The notes beneath the pieces are model-generated. The model was given only the letters and a program-made list of their open reading frames with translations, was not told the origin of the DNA and did not search any database. Position numbers and translations under genes: made by a program. DNA of 27,054 nt from Bacteroidota bacterium. GTDB taxonomy: Bacteria; Bacteroidota; Ignavibacteria; Kryptoniales; JAKASW01. Where the stretch lies: contig JAJYJD010000013.1 in the NCBI GenBank assembly GCA_021789755.1, positions 1 through 27,054 on the forward strand, read 5' to 3'. Positions 17,021-24,652 of this stretch are shown here, one piece after another. The stretch's first letter is position 1; each line of letters starts with the position of its first letter.

Positions 17021-17031
17021 TAAATCGAAAT

Positions 17032-17811
17032 ATGTCGACTACGATCGATCATAGGGCCCTCGTCAGCCCGAAGGCTCAGCTCGGAGAAAATGTATCTGTC
17101 GGGCCCTTCACCATAATTGAAGACGATGTGGTTGTCGGTGACGGCTGTAAGATCGCGGCCTCCGCTTACATTGCCAACGGAGCTCGGCTCGGCAGGAACT
17201 GCGTGATTCACCACGGCGCGGTCGTCTCGAATGTCCCGCAGGATTTGAAGTTCGCCGGCGAAGCCACCATACTCGAGGTGGGAGATAACACGGTTGTCCG
17301 GGAGTATTGCACACTCCACCGCGGAACAGCCGAAACCGGGAGAACGGTGATCGGAAGCGACTGCCTGCTGATGGCAAATGTCCATGTTGCCCACGATACG
17401 ATCGTCGGCAATAAATGTATCTTTGCGAACCTGGTGGCATTAGCCGGCCACGTAAACATCGGCGACTGGGTGACGATCGGCGGAGGAACCCCCGTACACC
17501 AGTTCACGAACATAGGCTCTCATGCCATGATCGGCGGGGGCTTCAGGGTCACGCAGGATGTGCCTCCGTACGTTCTGGCGGGGCGAGACCCTCTTCGTTA
17601 TGAAGGTGTGAATATCATCGGCCTGAGGCGGAGAGGATTTACAAGGGACCAGATCGAAACCATCGAGAAGGTCTACCGCGTGCTCTATTCGTCGGGCATG
17701 ATGTACAGCGATGCCGTGAAGAAGATCGAAAGCGATTTCCCTCCCTCCAAAGAAGTCACAGGCATAGTAAGCTTTCTCAAGAGCTCCTCCCGCGGCATAA
17801 TAAGGATTTGA
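17032..17811 (+). CDS. lpxA: UDP-N-acetylglucosamine O-acyltransferase
   Basis: LpxA performs the first step of lipid A synthesis, moving a 3-hydroxyacyl chain from ACP to UDP-GlcNAc. The 259 residues form the expected left-handed beta-helix of hexapeptide repeats with a C-terminal helical domain (RRRGFTRDQIETIEKVYRVL). The catalytic His is in NVHVAHDTIVGNKC at residue 121, and GHVNIGDWVTIGGGTPVHQF is the usual substrate-binding region. The gene starts 12 bases after lpxC-fabZ and its stop sits beside the start of the following octanoyltransferase gene. lpxB and later lipid A genes are not in this window. Confidence 0.97.
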   Translation: MSTTIDHRALVSPKAQLGENVSVGPFTIIEDDVVVGDGCKIAASAYIANGARLGRNCVIHHGAVVSNVPQDLKFAGEATILEVGDNTVVREYCTLHRGTAETGRTVIGSDCLLMANVHVAHDTIVGNKCIFANLVALAGHVNIGDWVTIGGGTPVHQFTNIGSHAMIGGGFRVTQDVPPYVLAGRDPLRYEGVNIIGLRRRGFTRDQIETIEKVYRVLYSSGMMYSDAVKKIESDFPPSKEVTGIVSFLKSSSRGIIRI

Positions 17812-17813
17812 TC

Positions 17814-18596
17814 GTGGACGCCGTCGAGCGCTTCGACAGACCGGCACGCCCCAGGGAATGGTTCTCTATAGATACCGGCGATCGGTCCGGCGAATTCAAC
17901 ATGAAGTTCGATCTCAGCCTGGTGGAGGAGTTCCGGGTAACTAAAGTACCCGTCCTGCGTTTCTACGGCTGGAAGCCCTACTGCATTTCACTCGGGAAGA
18001 ACCAGAACGCGGCGGATATAGATGTGGATATTGCGAAACGCGACGGGATTGACGTGGTGAAGCGCCCGACAGGCGGAAAGGCCGTACTTCATTCCGAGGA
18101 GCTGACATACTCCGTCGTTTTGGAAACCGGCGGCATGTCGGTGCGCGACAGCTACAATATGATCAGCACTGCGCTTGTTACCGGGCTGAGTAAACTCGCA
18201 GCGGATCTCGAGCTGTCCGAGAGCTCGGCCGATTTTCAGAAACTGTTTCGCGACCCCTCGACCATTCCATGCTTTTCGACGTCCGCCGTGTATGAGGTCG
18301 GTCACCGGGGAAGAAAACTCGTCGGAAGTGCACAGCACAGGTTCGGCGACATCCTGCTCCAACATGGCTCCATCCTTATAGGAGATTATCACAAGCAGAT
18401 CCTGAAATACCTGAATGTCGATCAATCGGTGAAAGAGAAAACGGGGCAGGACCTCGAGGCGCACACGACGACATTGAATGAGATAGCGGGCCGGGATGTA
18501 GACCGCAGCGAAATCGCGGAGGCGGTCAGAACCGGGTTTGAGCAAGTATTCAGCTCAGACTTCTCAAGCTCCGGAGGAGCAGATTTCCGGGGCTGA
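17814..18596 (+). CDS. LipM-like octanoyltransferase / lipoate-protein ligase family protein
   Basis: The protein belongs to the BPL/LplA/LipB superfamily, which attaches octanoyl or lipoyl groups to carrier proteins. Motifs are SLGKNQNA, RPTGGKAVLHSEELTYSVV, PCFSTSAVYEV and GRKLVGSAQHRFGDILLQHGSILI. The cysteine in PCFSTS (about residue 153) matches the acyl-thioester Cys of LipM-type octanoyltransferases, and GRKLVGSAQ holds the conserved Lys; this favours LipM over ATP-dependent LplA, but the exact activity is inferred. TTG at 17808 and GTG at 17814 are both possible starts; AAGGA at 17802-17806 is seven bases from the GTG but only one from the TTG, so GTG is chosen. The gene abuts lpxA. 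Confidence 0.85.
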   Translation: MDAVERFDRPARPREWFSIDTGDRSGEFNMKFDLSLVEEFRVTKVPVLRFYGWKPYCISLGKNQNAADIDVDIAKRDGIDVVKRPTGGKAVLHSEELTYSVVLETGGMSVRDSYNMISTALVTGLSKLAADLELSESSADFQKLFRDPSTIPCFSTSAVYEVGHRGRKLVGSAQHRFGDILLQHGSILIGDYHKQILKYLNVDQSVKEKTGQDLEAHTTTLNEIAGRDVDRSEIAEAVRTGFEQVFSSDFSSSGGADFRG

Positions 18597-18661
18597 ATCG
18601 CATCATGGCGCAGGCTGCAAACTTTCAAAGCCGGGAGCCGGCTCCTGGAAAGGAGGACAAG

Positions 18662-19477
18662 ATGGCCGATAAATCAAAGGCGAAGACCGTTACAACCCGC
18701 ACGATAATCGAGTCGAAGATGAACGGGGAGAAGATCGCCGCGCTGACGGCTTACGATGCAATCACCGCCCGCATACTCGACGAGTCGGGGATCGACATCA
18801 TTCTCGTCGGCGATTCACTTTCAAATGTCTTTCAGGGAAACGACACGACAATACCGGTTACCCTCAATGAGATGATATACCACGCGAAGATCGTTACGCG
18901 CGCGGTGAAGCGGGCGCTTGTCGTCGTGGATATGCCGTTCATGAGCTATCAGGTCGATCCGCAGGAGACACTCGGCAACGCAGGGCGGATATTGAAGGAA
19001 ACCGGTGCGAGTGCGGTCAAGGTCGAGGGAGGTGCGGCAATTGTCGAATCGGTCAGCCGCATGACGGAGATCGGGATTCCCGTCATGGGCCATCTCGGTC
19101 TTACTCCGCAGTCGATAAATAAATTCGGAGGCTACAGGCCGCGCGGCGAAGATAAGGGAGAGGCCGCTGCGATATTGGTGGACGCAAAACTTCTCGAATC
19201 GGCAGGCGCATTCGCCATTGTCCTGGAGAAAATACCTGCGCAGCTGGCCGCAAGGGTGACAAAAACCGTGAAGGTGCCTACGATAGGCATCGGGGCAGGC
19301 CCTCACTGCGACGGTCAGATCCTCGTTTACGCTGACATGCTTGGACTGACACAAGAATTCAAACCGAGGTTCGTACGCCACTATGCCAACGTTGCCGAGG
19401 ATATGCACAACGCTTTTCTCAGGTACATTGACGACGTGAAAAACGGGAAATTTCCGTTAAAGGAAGAGAGTTACTGA
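18662..19477 (+). CDS. panB: 3-methyl-2-oxobutanoate hydroxymethyltransferase
   Basis: PanB makes ketopantoate from 3-methyl-2-oxobutanoate and methylenetetrahydrofolate, the first committed step of pantothenate and CoA synthesis. The 271 residues have the TIM-barrel signatures ALTAYDAITARILDESG, ILVGDSLSNVFQGND (metal-binding Asp), VVVDMPFMSYQ, AVKVEGG, PVMGHLGLTPQS and IVLEKIP with the catalytic Glu. The frame is open from an ATG at 18605, but AAGGAGG lies just upstream of the ATG at 18662 and the added 19 residues are not family-like, so 18662 is the start. panC and panD are not seen in the window. Confidence 0.95.
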   Translation: MADKSKAKTVTTRTIIESKMNGEKIAALTAYDAITARILDESGIDIILVGDSLSNVFQGNDTTIPVTLNEMIYHAKIVTRAVKRALVVVDMPFMSYQVDPQETLGNAGRILKETGASAVKVEGGAAIVESVSRMTEIGIPVMGHLGLTPQSINKFGGYRPRGEDKGEAAAILVDAKLLESAGAFAIVLEKIPAQLAARVTKTVKVPTIGIGAGPHCDGQILVYADMLGLTQEFKPRFVRHYANVAEDMHNAFLRYIDDVKNGKFPLKEESY

Positions 19478-19549
19478 AACCCGACCGATCTTGCGCGCAC
19501 GCCGCGGGACGTAAAGCCGGAAAGCACAAAACACTGTGAAAGGGTGGAT

Positions 19550-20098
19550 ATGATGGACGCATGCACCAATCATCCGACCGTAAAAGCACTCTCTGTCTGC
19601 CACGGCTGCGGGAAGCCGTATTGCAAATCGTGCCTGGACGAGGGGAAAGATTTCTACTACTGCAAGAAACCGTCCTGCCAGGAATTGTTTAGGCTGGAGA
19701 ATGCCCGTGCTCTCCTCCCCCCAAGAGTAAACTGCCCACGCTGTTCCAGCGAGCTGGAGCTCTCGGACGGCGACCGTGCTTCGAAGAAGTTTCACTGCCC
19801 CGAGTGTGACGCGTTCCTGGATTTCACTGTCGATCCGCCGATCGCTCTTGATAACAAGGACTACACAGAGGTGTTTTCTTCCATGAATCAGGGGCACATT
19901 GCACTCCTTAAATCGATCCTCGACGATGCAGGCCTCGATTATTATGTCACGGGCGAGTATTTCCTGGCGACAGATCCGCTGATCCAGCCCGCGAAGTTCT
20001 ATGTGCTTAACGATCAGGTAACCGAGGCGAGAGAGATCGTGAAGAAGTTCAGCGCGAACCTTTTTACAGTAACGAGACGGAAAGATCTCTCGGATTAG
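19550..20098 (+). CDS. B-box-like zinc finger, zinc ribbon and DUF2007 protein
   Basis: This 182-residue protein carries three modules. Residues 5-43 hold a B-box-like zinc finger with C5, H8, C17, C20, C25, C28, C38 and C43. Residues 62-86 hold a four-cysteine ribbon (C62, C65, C83, C86). Residues about 104-168 resemble DUF2007, a small domain annotated as a putative signal transducer (EVFSSMNQGHIALLKSILDDAG, ATDPLIQPAKFYVLND, EAREIVKKF). It has no signal peptide or membrane helix, so it is probably cytoplasmic. GTG at 19544 and ATGs at 19550 and 19553 are possible starts; AAGGG upstream fits the ATGs. It follows panB after about 70 bases. The function is unknown; the domain calls are from motifs. 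Confidence 0.7.
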   Translation: MMDACTNHPTVKALSVCHGCGKPYCKSCLDEGKDFYYCKKPSCQELFRLENARALLPPRVNCPRCSSELELSDGDRASKKFHCPECDAFLDFTVDPPIALDNKDYTEVFSSMNQGHIALLKSILDDAGLDYYVTGEYFLATDPLIQPAKFYVLNDQVTEAREIVKKFSANLFTVTRRKDLSD

Positions 20099-20516
20099 GA
20101 CCGAACCAGTACCGATTACATGGGGTTCTCATTATACTCATTATAATAGATGCCAAACCGTACGAACCGGGAGGCCGTCTTCTCACAGTGACCGCTTGCA
20201 CTTGCTTTTGGCCAAAGCTTGACATTCACTATGAGTACGACTAAATTATTTCGAATTTTGCACAGTACGAGCGTTGACATATCGAAGAGAGGGGTCGGAC
20301 CAACGGTGCCGATTCCAAAGCACACCGAAATTATTCCCGGAAACGCAGGCATACCCAGACATGCTATTGAGTATCAGGTAGTTTTTTCTTCTATTTTTCA
20401 ATTGGAACGTCAGGCGGATCGAGTGTGGCAAACGCGGCCGGCCATCGAATTACATCTGAGACCCGCCTGAAAGTGTCGGCCGTTGGAGCTGCTGACTTAT
20501 TTGGAGGAGGTATTTC
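20099..20516 (+). other. Gene-free leader region upstream of csp
   Basis: This 418-base stretch has no convincing gene; the short frames in it lack family resemblance and codon bias. It contains the putative promoter at 20219-20247, a second TTGACA at 20274-20279 without a matching -10, and an AT-rich TATAAT at 20142-20147 without a good -35. If the promoter call is right, csp has a leader of about 260 bases, as is common for cold-shock genes whose leaders regulate translation with temperature. Confidence 0.5.
20219..20247 (+). promoter_or_regulatory. Putative sigma70-type promoter for csp
   Basis: A perfect TTGACA (20219-20224) is followed after 17 bases by TAAATT (20242-20247), the same -10 variant and spacing as the promoter proposed for uppS. 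Transcription would start near 20254, leaving a long untranslated leader before the csp ATG at 20517. Confidence 0.5.
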
Positions 20517-20720
20517 ATGCCAAACGGTAAGGTAAAATGGTTCGATGGGAAAAAAGGCTTCGGTTTCATCGAACAGGACAATGGCGAAGATGTCTTCGTC
20601 CATTACAGCGATATAAAGAGCGACAAGCAATATAAGACGCTTGATAAGGGAACCGAAGTCGAATTTGAAATCGTGGAAGGCGCCAGAGGTCTGAAAGCCG
20701 TCAACGTTACCGCAAAATAG
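20517..20720 (+). CDS. Cold-shock domain protein (CspA family)
   Basis: This 67-residue protein is a single cold-shock domain that binds single-stranded RNA or DNA and acts as an RNA chaperone. RNP1 is KGFGFI (13-18) and RNP2 is DVFVHY (25-30), with the usual GKVKWFDGKKGFG opening and VEFEIVEGARGLKAVNV end. The ribosome-binding site GGAGGAGG is very strong and lies six bases before the ATG. A hairpin terminator follows the stop, so the gene is probably monocistronic. The long gene-free region upstream fits post-transcriptional cold regulation, which I infer. Confidence 0.95.
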   Translation: MPNGKVKWFDGKKGFGFIEQDNGEDVFVHYSDIKSDKQYKTLDKGTEVEFEIVEGARGLKAVNVTAK

Positions 20721-20742
20721 ACTTGCAGGCCAAGTTCTTTGA

Positions 20743-20781
20743 AAAACCCAATGTCGGAAGGATTTCACGGCATTGGGTTTT
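20743..20781 (+). terminator. Intrinsic terminator after csp
   Basis: AAAACCCAATG (20743-20753) and CATTGGGTTTT (20771-20781) form a perfect 11-pair stem with a 17-base loop. The descending arm ends in TTTT and runs into an AT-rich tail. It lies 22 bases after the csp stop and ends 24 bases before the next gene. Confidence 0.75.
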
Positions 20782-20805
20782 ATATTATACTATTGAGGAA
20801 AACAG

Positions 20806-21237
20806 ATGAGTTTTGAATTCAAAATCAAAGATATCGAAAGCATCGGCTCGGTCCTGAAAACGAAGGGCCTTAAACAAGCCAATTTTTACAGGTTCGATCT
20901 CTTTGATAAGAAATCCAAGCGCAAACTCGCCATAGAAATATACCCATCTCTTAAGACCGGCAAACGTAAAGGGAACCTTATCTCTGTCTACACAATCAAC
21001 TCCCATCTTCAGCTGCATCAATGCACAGGCTACCTGGCCTCCGAGCTTCTCGGAGAAGTCACATTCTACTCGGAGGCGGATGGAAAGATCAGCGGGTTGA
21101 TCGTCGAACGCGAGGCGGGCTGCTCACTGTATGCCAACGTCGACAAGAGTGTCCTGTCTGGCGATTTCACCAGGCTCGGACCGGAAGTCATGTTGAGCAG
21201 CATAGCTCTCTCTCTCGCGGAGACCAGCATTAAGTGA
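20806..21237 (+). CDS. Conserved-looking protein of unknown function upstream of ybeY
   Basis: I do not recognise this 143-residue protein. It has no signal peptide or membrane helix. The N-terminal half is basic (RFDLFDKKSKRKLAIEIYP, KTGKRKGNL) and the C-terminal half has alternating hydrophobic strands (GEVTFYSEADGKISGLIVERE) and a final helix (LSSIALSLAETS), which suggests a small alpha/beta fold. The ATG at 20806 has GAGGA upstream. Its end overlaps the ybeY GTG start by four bases (GTGA), so translation of the two is probably coupled and a role near ribosome maturation is possible, but this is inferred from context alone. Base use matches the neighbours, so it is unlikely to be chance. 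Confidence 0.75.
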   Translation: MSFEFKIKDIESIGSVLKTKGLKQANFYRFDLFDKKSKRKLAIEIYPSLKTGKRKGNLISVYTINSHLQLHQCTGYLASELLGEVTFYSEADGKISGLIVEREAGCSLYANVDKSVLSGDFTRLGPEVMLSSIALSLAETSIK

Positions 21238-21668
21238 AAGTCAGTTTGTTCGTGAACCATACCCTCGCACCGAAGATCGAGCGCGGCAGACTCTCTGCGC
21301 TCGCCCGGGAAATCGTACATAATGAAGATAAAAAGGCCGACAGCATTAACGTCGTGCTGGTCGACGATGACTACCTCCTGGATGTGAACAAGAAATTCTT
21401 GAATCATAACTATAAAACCGACGTTATATCTTTCGATCTCAACGCGGGCGGAAATATTGAAGGGGAGATTTACGTCAGCATGGATCGGGCTCGGGCGCAA
21501 GCGAGGCGCTACAAGGTATCTCTAGACAGCGAAGTGCTGAGACTGATCGTACACGGGATTCTGCATCTGACGGGCTGGGAAGACAAGACGCGCTCGGAAA
21601 AGTTGCGCATGAGAAGACGCGAAAACATCTATATTGAGCGGTTTTCTGCCGGACCGAGCACGCGATAG
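21234..21668 (+). CDS. ybeY: Endoribonuclease YbeY
   Basis: YbeY is a metal-dependent endoribonuclease involved in 16S rRNA 3'-end maturation and ribosome quality control. The 144 residues contain TDVISFD (62-68), GEIYVS (78-83) and the metal motif HGILHLTGWED. The usual motif is HGxLHLxGYDH; here H107 and H111 are present but the third ligand position is D117, in a WEDKT setting. Relatives in Bacteroidota carry a similar KDKT form, so this looks like a lineage feature and not a damaged site. The GTG start overlaps the preceding stop. Confidence 0.92.
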   Translation: MKVSLFVNHTLAPKIERGRLSALAREIVHNEDKKADSINVVLVDDDYLLDVNKKFLNHNYKTDVISFDLNAGGNIEGEIYVSMDRARAQARRYKVSLDSEVLRLIVHGILHLTGWEDKTRSEKLRMRRRENIYIERFSAGPSTR

Positions 21669-21669
21669 C

Positions 21670-21697
21670 TTGACTTTGGAACTTTTCAACATATATT
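21670..21697 (+). promoter_or_regulatory. Putative sigma70-type promoter upstream of the DUF494/topA genes
   Basis: TTGACT (21670-21675) and TATATT (21692-21697) are 16 bases apart, each matching five of six consensus bases. The -35 begins right after the ybeY stop, and the next start codon is 22 bases after the -10. It could drive the DUF494 gene, topA and the recombinase gene. Confidence 0.5.
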
Positions 21698-21718
21698 TGT
21701 CTTGAGGATACAAGGGAG

Positions 21719-22174
21719 ATGCAGGAAAAGATCATCGAACTGATAGTCGTACTTATGAGGGAAATCCGTCAAACGAAAGATATTTCCAAAGTCGACGTCT
21801 CGAAGTTGACGGAGAGCGGTTACAGCCAGACGGAAATCTCGACGGCGCTGAGTTGGATCTACGACAAAATGAATGTGCGCGAACCGCTGAAACGGCTGAA
21901 CGGCTCTCGTGCAAGATCTTACAGGATCTTCCACGAAGCGGAGCGCCAGATAATGACGAAAGAAGCCCGCGGATTTCTCATCGAAATGTACGAGCTGGGT
22001 CTTATCGATCAGCTCGATATGGAAAACATAATCGAGCGCTCGTTGATGTCAGGCTCCAATATCATAGACCGGAACGAAGTGAAATCAATCGTCGCAAGCG
22101 TCTTTTTCGAATATAATTCACCCGGCAAGCCGGGAAGCAGGATAATGCTCAACAGCTCCGACACCATAAACTGA
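21719..22174 (+). CDS. DUF494 (Smg-like) protein
   Basis: The 151-residue, mostly helical protein resembles the DUF494/Smg family, of unknown function. Family-like features are the opening EKIIELIVVLMREIR, the segment LTESGYSQTEISTALSWIYD, RIFHEAERQIMTKEARGFLIEMYELGLID and ENIIERSLMSG. Smg is commonly found near topA or dprA in proteobacteria, and here topA follows after 57 bases, which supports the call. GGGAG lies directly against the ATG, closer than ideal. No signal peptide or membrane helix is visible. Confidence 0.82.
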   Translation: MQEKIIELIVVLMREIRQTKDISKVDVSKLTESGYSQTEISTALSWIYDKMNVREPLKRLNGSRARSYRIFHEAERQIMTKEARGFLIEMYELGLIDQLDMENIIERSLMSGSNIIDRNEVKSIVASVFFEYNSPGKPGSRIMLNSSDTIN

Positions 22175-22231
22175 ACCTCAGATAACCTGAAGCTACAGCA
22201 CATTCTTTAAAAAGATCGGCAGAATTCTCAA

Positions 22232-24652
22232 ATGGCAAAAAAACTCGTAATTGTCGAATCGCCATCAAAAGCTAAAACTATAAATCGTTACCTCGGAAGT
22301 GACTACGTGGTCGAGGCTTCGGTGGGCCACATAAAAGATCTGCCCAAGAGCAAACTTGGCGTGGATGTCGAGAAAGGGTTCGAGCCGGAATACAAGACCA
22401 TCCGCGGCAAGAGCGAAGTCATCAAGAAGCTCAAGGATCTATCGGAGAAAGCGCAGCAGGTCTTCATAGCAACCGACCCGGACCGCGAGGGCGAAGCGAT
22501 CGCCCAGCATATCGCCGAGGAACTGAAGATGTCTTCGGACAAGGTTTACCGAGTACTATTCACCGAAATCACCCAGTCGGGCATTTCCAAGGCAATGGAA
22601 AAACCCCTGAAAATCGATTCTCACCTTGTTTATGCGCAGCAGGCACGCCGGGTTATGGACAGGCTGGTAGGCTACAAAGTAAGCCCCCTCATTTGGAAAG
22701 CCGTCTACCCTGGCCTTTCGGCGGGAAGGGTGCAATCTGTGGCGCTGAAACTCGTCTGCGAGCGTGAAATCGAGATCAAGGATTTTTCTCCGATAGAATA
22801 CTGGTCGGTGCTGGGAAAATTTAAAACCGATCGGGCTGAAGAATTTGAGGCAAAGCTCTACTCAATTTCGGGAAAAGACCTGAAAGATCCGCAGGGCAGC
22901 GCGAACGGGAAGGACCGGTCTAAGAAGGAATTTTTCATCGGGAACCGGGAGGAAGCCGAGAACTTCGTCGCAAGCATAAAGACCGCAAAGTATGCCATAA
23001 CTTCGATCCTACGGAAGGAACAGAAGAGAAATCCTGCACCTCCTTTTATCACAAGCACACTGCAGCAGGCTGCATCGACACGGCTCGGTTTTTCGCCGAA
23101 ACGCACAATGATGCTCGCACAGCAGCTCTACGAAGGCGTGGATCTTGGTCCCGAAGGACGCGTCGGTCTGATAACATACATGAGAACCGATTCGACAAGG
23201 ATCAGCGAAGAGGCGATCGAAGCCGCGAGAGGCTACATCAAGTCTGAATTCGGCCATGAGTTTCTGCCGAAAGAAGCGAGACATTTCAAGAAGGCGAAGG
23301 CTTCGCAGGATGCGCACGAGGCGATACGCCCGGCGCACGTAGAATACCGCCCGGATCAGGTGAAAAAGCATCTTCCGCGGGAAATGTTCCTATTATATGA
23401 TCTGATCTGGAAAAGATTCATCGCTTCGCAAATGAACCCGGCAGTGTACGATCAAATCACGGTAACGGTGGAAGGTGTGCCTGCGGAAGCAGCAGACGGC
23501 GAGAACTTCGTGTTCAGAGCGACCGACTCTCATGTGAAGTTCGCCGGATTCCTGCAGGTCTATGACGTAACTGTCGAAGACGCAGACATGTCGAAGCCGG
23601 ACGAGGACAGCGACGAGCTGCAGAGGTTCAAGCTACCCGCGACGTTGAAGGAAGGAGAGGCGGTCGACCTGGAGGATGTTTTGACGCGCCAGCATTTCAC
23701 GAAGCCGCCCGCGCGCTACTCCGAGAGCAGTCTTGTCAAAGAGCTGGAATCGCTCGGAATCGGGAGACCGAGCACGTATTCCTCGATTGTTTCCACAATT
23801 GAAGACAGGGGATACGTCGAGCTGAAAGAGAGAAGGTTGTACGCAACCGACCTCGGGATGAACGTCAACAAGATCCTTTCGGCCAATCTTCCGGAATTTT
23901 TCGGAGTGAAGTTCACGGCCGAGATGGAATCGGAGCTCGACGAGATCGCAAGCGGCGGCAAGAAGTATCTCGATGTGATGAACGATTTCTATAACCCGTT
24001 CGACAAGGCTGTGAAGAAAGTCGAAGGGAAAATTGAAGAGATAAAGTCAACCGTCGACGGCCAGCAGGTCGCGTGCGATGTCTGCGGCTCACCGATGGTT
24101 ATCAAGTGGAGCCGCCGCGGAAGATTTTTAGCTTGCAGCAAATATCCGGAATGCAAGAACACCAAGCCGATCGATGCGCACGACGACAACAACCGCCCGA
24201 CGGGCGACAAGTGCCCGGAGTGCGGCAGCGATCTCATTTACAAGAACAGCAGGTTCGGGAAGTTCATAGGATGCTCGAACTATCCGGCCTGCAAGTACAC
24301 GAAGAGTATTACTACGGGCGTCAAGTGCCCTGAATGCGGCAAAGGCGAGCTCGCGCAGCGCTTCACGCGCAAAAAGAGAATCTTCTACGGCTGCACGAAT
24401 TACCCGAATTGCCATTACGCGACATGGGACAAGCCGGTCAACATCCCGTGTCCGCTCGGAGACTCGCCTTTTATTCTAGCGAAGTACAGCAAGGCTAAAG
24501 GAAATTACTACAAGTGCCCAAAGTGCGAGAGCGAATTCTCACCCGAAGAGGCACAGCCCCGCGCGGGCTCGGAGAGCGTCGGCGGGCAGGCTGAAACCAA
24601 ACCGGTAGCCACTCCTGACACAAGTGGAAAGGTCGAAGTTGCAGCAAAGTGA
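22232..24652 (+). CDS. topA: DNA topoisomerase I (type IA)
   Basis: TopA relaxes negative supercoils by passing strands through a transient nick. The 806-residue protein begins with KKLVIVESPSKAKTI and carries the Toprim acidic motif TDPDREGEAIAQH, the catalytic Tyr in GLITYMRTDSTRIS at residue 316, and the conserved GRPSTYSSIV. The C-terminal region has three good four-cysteine ribbons (starting CDVCGSP, CPECGSD and CPECGKG) and a fourth degenerate one in which the second Cys is replaced by Gly (CPLGDSP ... CPKCESEF). A low-complexity Ser/Ala/Thr tail follows. The end overlaps the recombinase start in GTGA. Confidence 0.97.
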   Translation: MAKKLVIVESPSKAKTINRYLGSDYVVEASVGHIKDLPKSKLGVDVEKGFEPEYKTIRGKSEVIKKLKDLSEKAQQVFIATDPDREGEAIAQHIAEELKMSSDKVYRVLFTEITQSGISKAMEKPLKIDSHLVYAQQARRVMDRLVGYKVSPLIWKAVYPGLSAGRVQSVALKLVCEREIEIKDFSPIEYWSVLGKFKTDRAEEFEAKLYSISGKDLKDPQGSANGKDRSKKEFFIGNREEAENFVASIKTAKYAITSILRKEQKRNPAPPFITSTLQQAASTRLGFSPKRTMMLAQQLYEGVDLGPEGRVGLITYMRTDSTRISEEAIEAARGYIKSEFGHEFLPKEARHFKKAKASQDAHEAIRPAHVEYRPDQVKKHLPREMFLLYDLIWKRFIASQMNPAVYDQITVTVEGVPAEAADGENFVFRATDSHVKFAGFLQVYDVTVEDADMSKPDEDSDELQRFKLPATLKEGEAVDLEDVLTRQHFTKPPARYSESSLVKELESLGIGRPSTYSSIVSTIEDRGYVELKERRLYATDLGMNVNKILSANLPEFFGVKFTAEMESELDEIASGGKKYLDVMNDFYNPFDKAVKKVEGKIEEIKSTVDGQQVACDVCGSPMVIKWSRRGRFLACSKYPECKNTKPIDAHDDNNRPTGDKCPECGSDLIYKNSRFGKFIGCSNYPACKYTKSITTGVKCPECGKGELAQRFTRKKRIFYGCTNYPNCHYATWDKPVNIPCPLGDSPFILAKYSKAKGNYYKCPKCESEFSPEEAQPRAGSESVGGQAETKPVATPDTSGKVEVAAK

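Noticed and set aside
20219..20470. Small plus-strand frame upstream of csp
   Set aside because: It lacks a good ribosome-binding site, has no family resemblance, and begins inside a likely -35 element; a leader is a better reading.
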